Assembly: GCA_028291445.1 (NCBI GenBank)
Contig: JAQGIA010000685.1
Location: 1 to 15,923, forward strand
Origin: Belnapia sp.
GTDB taxonomy: Bacteria; Pseudomonadota; Alphaproteobacteria; Acetobacterales; Acetobacteraceae
Reading direction: 5' to 3'
DNA length: 15,923 nt
The position numbers were made by a program, and so were the translations under genes. The number at the start of each line of letters is the position of its first letter. The first letter of the stretch is position 1. Shown here piece by piece: positions 1 through 5,468 of the stretch. The notes under the pieces are model-generated. The model searched no databases. It saw nothing but the letters and a program-made list of their open reading frames with translations, and was not told where the DNA came from.

Positions 1-190
1 GGACCGGGTCTGGATGATCGGCGATGCGCCCTGCGACGTGATCGGCTGCCGCCAGGTGCTGAATGCCGCGACCTTCCAGAAGCTGCACGAGGACACACCC
101 GGCGCGGCGGCGATCGACGGGGTGGACGGGGTTTTCCACGATTTCGCCAGCTTCCGGCCCTGGGCGCGCGATGCCATCGCCGCCGGCTGA
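1..190 (+). CDS. HAD-superfamily hydrolase, C-terminal fragment
   Basis: This is the last 62 residues of a protein that begins before the window (frame from base 2, stop TGA at 188-190). The segment WMIGDAPCDVIGC has the shape of HAD motif IV (GDxxxD, Mg2+-binding aspartates) preceded by a hydrophobic strand. A short C-terminal tail ending in HDFASFRPW resembles the closing helix of small HAD phosphatases. In polysaccharide loci such proteins often dephosphorylate sugar phosphates, but the substrate cannot be told from this piece. The 3' end overlaps the following glycosyltransferase ORF by 20 bp in another frame, which suggests co-transcription and translational coupling. The catalytic nucleophile (motif I DxD) is outside the window, so the family call rests on one motif. 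Confidence 0.6.
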   Translation, partial: DRVWMIGDAPCDVIGCRQVLNAATFQKLHEDTPGAAAIDGVDGVFHDFASFRPWARDAIAAG

Positions 191-1301
191 GCTGCTCGTC
201 GCGCGGCCCGGCGACCTGGCCGGGCTGCGGGCCCGGCAGGGGCTCGGCCGCGTGGTCATCGATACGGCGCGGCTGCAATACCGCAACCTGCTGCCGCATG
301 CGCTTAAATACGGCATCTGGGCGCTGGCGCCCGGCGGGACCCTGCTGGTGCGGGATCGTTCGCCGAATACCTTCGATCTCGGGCCGCGCTTCGTCTCCGC
401 CAAGCTGGTCCGGCAATGGGTCTTCAAGCTGCTGGCGCAGGATGCCGAGCTGGTCCGGCTGGATATCCCGGGTGGCGAGATCGAGCTGGTGCGGACCCGG
501 CCGCCGACCCCTATGGGCTGGAGCGCCGGCGTGGTCTTCTCCGGCCAGGAGGCCGAGCTGCCCCGGCTGCGGGCCTGCCTGGACGCGCTGCTGCGCCAGC
601 CTGAATTGGCGATGGGCGGCGAGATCATGGTGAGCGGCCCGGCCGGGGCCGAGGATTGCCTGACTGGCTATCCCGGCGTGCGCTACCGCACCTTCGACAT
701 GCCGCCCGGGCCGCGGGTGATGATCGGGCGGAAGAAGAACGATCTGATCCGGGCGCTGCGCGGGCCGCGCATCGCCATCCTGCATACCCGGATCCTGCTC
801 GCCCCGGATTGCCTGGCGCAGGTGCCGGTGGAATTCGAGATCGCCTCGCCACGGGTCTTCGTCGCGGGGCGGCATGGGCCGGAGGATTACCTCTCGCTCG
901 GCGTGCATGACAGCGGCCTGCCGGGCCGGGTGCCGTTGCTGGCGCCGAGCAGCCTGCGGCGGATGCCCGTCGCGCGCTACCTGGCGCTGTTCGACCAGGG
1001 GCCGCCCTATGTGGATGGCGGGGTCTTCTTCGTCCGCAAGGACGTCCACGCCCGCTGCCCGTTGCATGAGCATGTCGCCTGGGACGAGGCCGAGGATATC
1101 GAATGGTCGGCGCGCGCCCTGGCGGAGGGCATCCTGCTCGACCTCGCACCGGCGGCCACGGCGACCTCCGCGGTCAGCAAGCTGCGGACGCCTGGCTTGC
1201 CGCGCGCCCTGCTGGGGCCGGCACGCCTGGTGCGGGCGGCGTTGCAGGCGGCCATGCACCGGGGCCGGGACTGCGTGCTGCGGCTGACCGGCCGGCGATG
1301 A
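171..1301 (+). CDS. Glycosyltransferase (GT-A/GT2-like) with methyltransferase-like N-terminal segment
   Basis: A predicted 376-aa cytoplasmic protein. The open frame extends up to 63, but the ATG at 171 just inside the end of the upstream HAD gene is preferred because residues before it are arginine/proline-rich shadow sequence. Residues about 25-110 (including LPHALKYGIWALAPGGTLLV) resemble the last strands of a class I SAM methyltransferase, without a visible SAM-binding glycine loop. Residues about 118-335 look like a GT-A glycosyltransferase: an opening strand SAGVVFSGQE, an IGRKKN segment where GT2 enzymes contact the nucleotide, ILHTRILL at the DxD position, then YVDGGVFFVRK and an acidic WDEAEDIEWSAR segment that could supply the base. 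The DxD itself is replaced by HTR, so metal use may differ or activity may be altered. Its stop overlaps the flippase start (ATGA), placing it in a surface polysaccharide operon. Acceptor and donor sugars are unknown. Confidence 0.6.
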   Translation: MPSPPAELLVARPGDLAGLRARQGLGRVVIDTARLQYRNLLPHALKYGIWALAPGGTLLVRDRSPNTFDLGPRFVSAKLVRQWVFKLLAQDAELVRLDIPGGEIELVRTRPPTPMGWSAGVVFSGQEAELPRLRACLDALLRQPELAMGGEIMVSGPAGAEDCLTGYPGVRYRTFDMPPGPRVMIGRKKNDLIRALRGPRIAILHTRILLAPDCLAQVPVEFEIASPRVFVAGRHGPEDYLSLGVHDSGLPGRVPLLAPSSLRRMPVARYLALFDQGPPYVDGGVFFVRKDVHARCPLHEHVAWDEAEDIEWSARALAEGILLDLAPAATATSAVSKLRTPGLPRALLGPARLVRAALQAAMHRGRDCVLRLTGRR

Positions 1302-2644
1302 CAGGCCGGCGGCCGACGATGAAAGGCCGGCGGCCGCCGGTGGCGCTGCTGCTCTTCGCGGTGAAGGCCACGAATACCGTGCTGGCGACCGCCTGGACCT
1401 TCCTGCTGGCCTATGCGCTGGTGCGGCTGGTCGGGCTCGGGAATTACGCCTTCCTCGCCGGCATCCTGGCGCTGGCGGCGCTGGTGCTGCAGTTCGACCT
1501 CGGCATCTCGATCCGGTTGTTCGGCCGGCTGCGGCAGGATTTCCTCGCGCCGCACAAGCTGCAACAGGCGGCGCTGGGCGATGCGGTGGTGGCGACCTTC
1601 TGGTGCTACGCCGGCGTCGCGCTGGCGGTCACCGCGATTTTTGCCGCGGCGATTTGGGGCGCGGGGCTGGGCAACCCCGATTATCGGCTGGCCAATCTGC
1701 TGCTGTTCCTCGGCGCGGTCATGCCGCTGCCTTGGATGGTGCTGCGCGCCGCGCTGAATGCCTGCGACCGCTTCCTGCTGACCGAACTGGTGGATTTCCT
1801 GCGCCGCGCGGTGCTGCTGGTGCTGACCGGGGCGCTGGTCGCCGGCATGCCGCTGCTGGCCTATGCGATCGCCTTCCCGCTGCTGTGGCTGGCCGGGCTG
1901 GCGGTGCTGTGGGTGGCCGCGCGGCGGATCTTCGGCAGTTTCGGCCTGGCGCGGTGGCGGCCAGGGCTGGCGGTGCTGCGGGCCGATATCGCCACGCTCG
2001 GCGCCTCCGCCGCGCTCGCCCTGGCCGAATTCCTGATCTACATCCACCCCTACTACGCCATCCCCGCGATGGGCGGCGATGCCGTGGCGGTGGTCGCCTT
2101 CGACATGTTCTACAAGGTGACCCGTTTCGCGGTGACCGCCTACCTGACCGTGACCGATACCTTGCTGCCGCAACAGACCAAGGCCTTCCATGCCGGCGAC
2201 GCGCCGGCACTGCGGCGCGGGGTACGGCTGGCCTTCCTGCTCGGGGCGATCCCCGCGTCGGGCGCCGCGGCGGTGATCCTGGTCTTCGGGCATGAATTAT
2301 TCGGCCTGCTGCTCGGCCGGGCCGATGTCGTCTCACCAGGGCAGCGCTGGATCTTCGCGGCGATGCTGGGGCTGATGCTGGTGCAGACCGTCTGCGGCGG
2401 GCTGCTGGCGGCGCTGGGCGTCCTGGCGCCGCTGGCCCGGCGGGCCTCGGCGACCCTCGGCGCCATGCTGGTCTTCGTCGCGCTGGCCACCGTGCTGCGG
2501 CTGCCCTTCATCTGGTTCCTGGCGGGCTATGTCGCGCTGTATGCGGTGGAGGCGTTGTCCTACCTGCTGGTCCTGCGGCGGCTGCTGATCAGCCTCGGGC
2601 GGCCGGCGGCAGGTGCCGGTCATAGCTCTGGGCGGCCAGGGTGA
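1298..2644 (+). CDS. Wzx-type polysaccharide flippase (MATE/MOP superfamily)
   Basis: A 448-aa polytopic membrane protein. The ATG at 1298 is chosen because its ATGA overlaps the stop of the preceding glycosyltransferase; a second ATG at 1319 is possible. I count about 11-12 hydrophobic segments, for example near residues 14-43, 47-66, 96-120, 131-150, 170-209, 232-256, 311-338, 351-379 and 385-427. They are separated by short basic loops, and the N-terminus is strongly basic (MTGRRPTMKGRRPP). Length and layout fit O-antigen/exopolysaccharide flippases that move undecaprenyl-linked oligosaccharides across the inner membrane. The assignment comes from topology and neighbours, as this family has little motif conservation. 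The last 56 bp overlap the 3' end of a gene on the opposite strand. Confidence 0.8.
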   Translation: MTGRRPTMKGRRPPVALLLFAVKATNTVLATAWTFLLAYALVRLVGLGNYAFLAGILALAALVLQFDLGISIRLFGRLRQDFLAPHKLQQAALGDAVVATFWCYAGVALAVTAIFAAAIWGAGLGNPDYRLANLLLFLGAVMPLPWMVLRAALNACDRFLLTELVDFLRRAVLLVLTGALVAGMPLLAYAIAFPLLWLAGLAVLWVAARRIFGSFGLARWRPGLAVLRADIATLGASAALALAEFLIYIHPYYAIPAMGGDAVAVVAFDMFYKVTRFAVTAYLTVTDTLLPQQTKAFHAGDAPALRRGVRLAFLLGAIPASGAAAVILVFGHELFGLLLGRADVVSPGQRWIFAAMLGLMLVQTVCGGLLAALGVLAPLARRASATLGAMLVFVALATVLRLPFIWFLAGYVALYAVEALSYLLVLRRLLISLGRPAAGAGHSSGRPG

Positions 2645-2924
2645 GCTGATCGACGGCAAAGCCGCGGGCCTGGCGCGCGGTATCGGCGGCAGCGACAGCG
2701 CCGGCGGCCAGGTCGAGGACGACCGTGGCATCGAGCAGCAGGCGGGCGCGCGGCCCCGCTTCGGCGGGAAGCTGGATGGCCCGCGCATAGGCTTCCCAGA
2801 CGGTGCCGCCGGGGCGATGCAGTTCGACCGATTGGCAGAGCCGGCTGCCATCCAGGGTCTGGCGGCAATGCATGACGACGGCAGGATCCTGAGCCGCGGC
2901 GAGCAGAAACGTGCGGACGTCCAT
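2589..2924 (-). CDS. Small hypothetical protein (111 aa)
   Basis: I do not recognise this protein. It is a soluble, alanine-rich 111-aa product starting at the ATG complementary to 2922-2924, with a good GGAG ribosome-binding site five bases upstream on the minus strand. No signal peptide or membrane segment is visible. The N-terminal half is mixed alpha/beta in character (VVMHCRQTLDGSRLCQSVEL). The C-terminal half looks helical (AARAIQ to AAQSYDRHL) and may pack as two long helices. It is monocistronic and convergent with the flippase, overlapping its 3' end by 56 bp. A 16-bp perfect dyad beginning 64 bp upstream may regulate it. The ribosome-binding site and sensible composition argue for a real gene rather than a shadow of the weakly coding opposite strand. 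Confidence 0.5.
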   Translation of the reverse strand: MDVRTFLLAAAQDPAVVMHCRQTLDGSRLCQSVELHRPGGTVWEAYARAIQLPAEAGPRARLLLDATVVLDLAAGAVAAADTARQARGFAVDQLTLAAQSYDRHLPPAARG

Positions 2925-2987
2925 GATGGCTCCGATCCTGGTTGTCCCGCAGCGGCATGCGGCGGTCTACGCGAGGCAGTCTTCTTA

Positions 2988-3003
2988 TGACGCCTGGGCG
3001 TCA
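2988..3003. promoter_or_regulatory. Perfect 16-bp dyad, possible operator upstream of the 2589-2924 gene
   Basis: TGACGCC and GGCGTCA form 7-bp arms around a TG spacer, centred about 70 bp upstream of the start of the minus-strand small gene. On the minus strand the dyad overlaps TTGACG, a good -35-like hexamer, but I see no convincing -10 box at the right distance. This is an operator-like arrangement; the regulator is unknown. Confidence 0.3.
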
Positions 3004-3189
3004 ACGAAGTCTTACCCAGCGTCTCACTAGGGACAGATCGGGTCGGAAGCGCAGCAGAAACATGGCGGCTGCGTGGCGCGGTGCCGGCACGGGACAGCCG
3101 CGTCATCGCGGCGCATGCGTCTCATATTGTCTCAGCCAGCGACACGTCATGGGACCGAACGTGCATCGATCCGCCGAACCAGCAACCTA

Positions 3190-3420
3190 AGGTAGAACCC
3201 GAATTTGCGATCATTATTAATTCGAGATATCGAAACAAAACACGGATTCATTTGTATATATTATATAATTTTAAATACTTTTAGTTGAATTATTGTATAG
3301 CATATTTTTTTTAAGTGGAAACACATATCGTACAACTACTATCAGTGGATTTACAGAAATATTGCGTTATTTTTTTATTAATATACTTACTAATCGTTCC
3401 TGTGACTAGAAACCTTGGCT
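3190..3420. promoter_or_regulatory. AT-rich intergenic island upstream of the ExoY-like gene
   Basis: The 2925-3475 stretch holds no convincing gene. Its central part is extremely AT-rich against the GC-rich surroundings: by hand count, 3241-3300 has 11 G/C of 60, 3301-3360 has 17, and 3361-3420 has 18. It contains runs of T and A/T-only blocks and a small TTCGA-GATA-TCGAA dyad at 3221-3234. The position just before an exopolysaccharide initiation gene fits a promoter region bound by an AT-preferring nucleoid protein or a MucR/Ros-type regulator (inference). No single -35/-10 pair stands out. Confidence 0.4.
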
Positions 3421-3475
3421 GCCCGCAAAATGCAAACCGCGCCAGCAGGGCATCGGTACACGCTCTCAAAAGGGG

Positions 3476-4177
3476 ATGCGCGAAGTGTTTCAGTTCGGTC
3501 CAGTCAACACTTCTGCAGCATCCCAGCGTGGTCTCTGGACATTCCGCACCATCAATACCGGAAATGTCCGGTTTTTTAAGCGGCACCTCGACATCACGAT
3601 ATCCATTGCTTTGTTGATGTTTATCCTACCAGTCATGGTGGTCATTGCTGCGTTGGTTCGGCTCGATGGCGGGCCGGCGCTGTTTCGTCATGGCCGTATC
3701 GGCCTTCGTGGTTGCGAATTCGATTGCCTCAAATTCCGCTCGATGGTGCCCGATGCCGATGCGGCATTGACGCGATACCTCGCAGAACACCCTGAATTCG
3801 CTCGCGAATGGGCCGAACGCCGCAAGGTGGCGCATGACCCCCGGGTGACCCGCATCGGTCGGTTCCTTCGCGCCACCAGCCTCGACGAGTTGCCGCAGTT
3901 CTTCAACGTGCTGCGTGGCGAAATGGGACTGGTCGGGCCGAGGCCGGTCGTGGCGGAGGAACTGGCCCGCTACTACGGCCCGACCGGCCGAGCCGCCTAT
4001 GTCTCGGTGCGGCCCGGCATTACCGGCCTATGGCAGGTCAGCGGCCGCAGCCGGACGACCTATGCGGAGCGCGTGGCGCTCGACATCCGCTACGTCAACG
4101 AAATGTCCGTCCCCGGCGACGTGAAGCTGATGCTGCGCACCATCCCCGCCGTGCTGCAGCGCCGCGGCGCCGTCTGA
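3476..4177 (+). CDS. exoY: ExoY-like undecaprenyl-phosphate sugar-1-phosphate transferase
   Basis: A 233-aa bacterial sugar transferase (Pfam PF02397 type) that loads the first sugar phosphate onto undecaprenyl phosphate at the inner membrane, starting exopolysaccharide repeat-unit synthesis. Visible features are FFKRHLDI just before a single hydrophobic segment (residues about 41-63), then LKFRSM (85-90), DPRVTRIGRFLR and SLDELPQFFNVL (121-146), LVGPRP (152-157) and RPGITGLWQVSGRS (179-192). All are hallmark motifs of the catalytic domain. The length matches short ExoY-type enzymes lacking the extra N-terminal membrane domain of WbaP. The ATG at 3476 directly abuts AGGGG (3471-3475), too close for a Shine-Dalgarno. 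GTG at 3485 sits nine bases after it and may be the true start. It is followed by an ExoA-like GT2 and preceded by a long AT-rich region. The sugar (galactose or glucose) cannot be read from sequence. Confidence 0.92.
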   Translation: MREVFQFGPVNTSAASQRGLWTFRTINTGNVRFFKRHLDITISIALLMFILPVMVVIAALVRLDGGPALFRHGRIGLRGCEFDCLKFRSMVPDADAALTRYLAEHPEFAREWAERRKVAHDPRVTRIGRFLRATSLDELPQFFNVLRGEMGLVGPRPVVAEELARYYGPTGRAAYVSVRPGITGLWQVSGRSRTTYAERVALDIRYVNEMSVPGDVKLMLRTIPAVLQRRGAV

Positions 4178-4285
4178 TCCGATGCGCACCACCGCCGACC
4201 TGACGCCTCGAGGTTCCATCCCGCCTTGGCCCCGCGCAGCGACCCAACCCGGCGCCAGCCATCCGTTGAAAGGTCTGCCGTAGCG

Positions 4286-5443
4286 ATGCGCCCCGCTGAG
4301 ATGGCGACTGCCGAAGCCGCATCCCTGCCGGCCACAACGGAGACGATGCCGGCCCAGGACGGGCCATGGCATCGGGCCACTCCCTTCCTCGCCATCATCG
4401 TGCCCACGCTGAACGAGGAAGCCTATATCGCCGCCTGCCTGCAATCGCTGATCGGCCAATGGCCGGAGCAAGCCTGCGAGATCCTGGTGGTGGATGGTGG
4501 CAGCACCGACCGTACCGCCGACATCGTCGCCGGCTTCACCGCGCGGCACCCGATGGTGCGGCTGATCCTCAACCCGCATCGCATTCAATCCGCCGCCATG
4601 AACCTCGGTGCCCGTCAGGCCTCGCCGCGCGCCGCTGTGCTGGTCCGCGCCGATGCGCATGCCGTCTATCCCGGCGATTTCGTGCGGCGCTGCGTGGCGG
4701 AGTTGCTGCGCACCGGCGCGACCTCCGTTGTCGTGCCGATGCGCAATCATGCACGGGACGGCAAGGGGTTGCAGCGGGCGATCGCTGCCGCGCAATCGAG
4801 CAAGCTCGGCAACGGCGGCTCGGCGCATCGGGTCGGCACCACCTCCGGCTTCGTCGAGCATGGCCACCATGCCGCCTTCGACCGGGCCTTCTTCCTCTCC
4901 CTCGGCGGTTACGACGAAAGCTTCACGCATAACGAGGATGCCGAGCTGGACCATCGGGCGAGCCTGTCCAGCGGCCGCATCTGGATGTGCGCCGATGCTC
5001 CGGTCGTCTATTTCCCCCGGACCAGCCTCGGTGCCTTGGCCAGGCAATACATGAAGCACGGCAGCGGTCGCGCCCGCACCCTGCGCAAGCATGGTCTGCG
5101 GCCGAGGCCGCGGCAGATGGCGCCGGTGGCGGCCCTGCTGGGCTGTGCTGCCGGTCTCGCCACGGCACCGCTGGTGCCGGCGGCGGCCGCGGTAACGCTG
5201 GCCTATCCGCTCGCCTGCCTCGGCTGGGGCGCGGTACAGGCGATGCGGCGCGGCGATCCCTGGCTGCTGGCCTCCGGCCCGGCGATGATGGCCATGCATC
5301 TCGGCTGGGCGCTGGGCTTCCTGCGAACCGTGGCGCTTGGCCAGCGCCGGCCTGTGGCGGTCCCACAGCTTACCGGCCTGACCGCCGCCGCGGCTCATCT
5401 GGTGGAGCGGGAGCGGGCATCGACCGCCGTCTCGCCCGGCTGA
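4286..5443 (+). CDS. ExoA-like family 2 glycosyltransferase
   Basis: A 385-aa inverting GT-A glycosyltransferase that would add a sugar to the lipid-linked intermediate made by the ExoY-like enzyme, on the cytoplasmic face of the inner membrane. Motifs, numbered from the ATG at 4286, are VPTLNEE (39-45), VVDGGSTD (68-75), RADAHA (121-126) in the place of DxD, HNEDAELDHR (215-224) with the likely catalytic acidic pair, and RQYMKHGSGRARTL (253-266). The DAHA and GRART signatures resemble succinoglycan ExoA and its relatives. Two hydrophobic C-terminal stretches (about 278-320 and 327-350) would anchor it in the membrane. The frame stays open to a TTG at 4226. The ATG is preferred, with GAAAGG at 4268-4273 as a somewhat distant ribosome-binding site; ATG 4301 is another option. 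It is probably co-transcribed with the ExoY-like gene 108 bp upstream. Confidence 0.88.
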   Translation: MRPAEMATAEAASLPATTETMPAQDGPWHRATPFLAIIVPTLNEEAYIAACLQSLIGQWPEQACEILVVDGGSTDRTADIVAGFTARHPMVRLILNPHRIQSAAMNLGARQASPRAAVLVRADAHAVYPGDFVRRCVAELLRTGATSVVVPMRNHARDGKGLQRAIAAAQSSKLGNGGSAHRVGTTSGFVEHGHHAAFDRAFFLSLGGYDESFTHNEDAELDHRASLSSGRIWMCADAPVVYFPRTSLGALARQYMKHGSGRARTLRKHGLRPRPRQMAPVAALLGCAAGLATAPLVPAAAAVTLAYPLACLGWGAVQAMRRGDPWLLASGPAMMAMHLGWALGFLRTVALGQRRPVAVPQLTGLTAAAAHLVERERASTAVSPG

Positions 5444-5468
5444 ATTTTCCGCAGCCCTTGTTCGCAGA

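Noticed and set aside
1007..2293. Long minus-strand open frame (428 codons)
   Set aside because: Its product is glutamine/arginine/histidine-rich low-complexity sequence lying antisense to the flippase and glycosyltransferase, a usual GC-rich shadow.
2613..2990. Plus-strand frame of 125 codons
   Set aside because: It is the antisense image of the 111-aa minus-strand gene, which has a better ribosome-binding site.
3311..3617. Two opposite small frames in and after the AT-rich island
   Set aside because: Products are compositionally odd, overlap the ExoY-like start and have no ribosome-binding site or recognisable motif.
4028..5398. 456-codon minus-strand frame opposite the ExoA-like gene
   Set aside because: Low-complexity His/Gln/Gly-rich translation, antisense to a gene with clear GT2 motifs.
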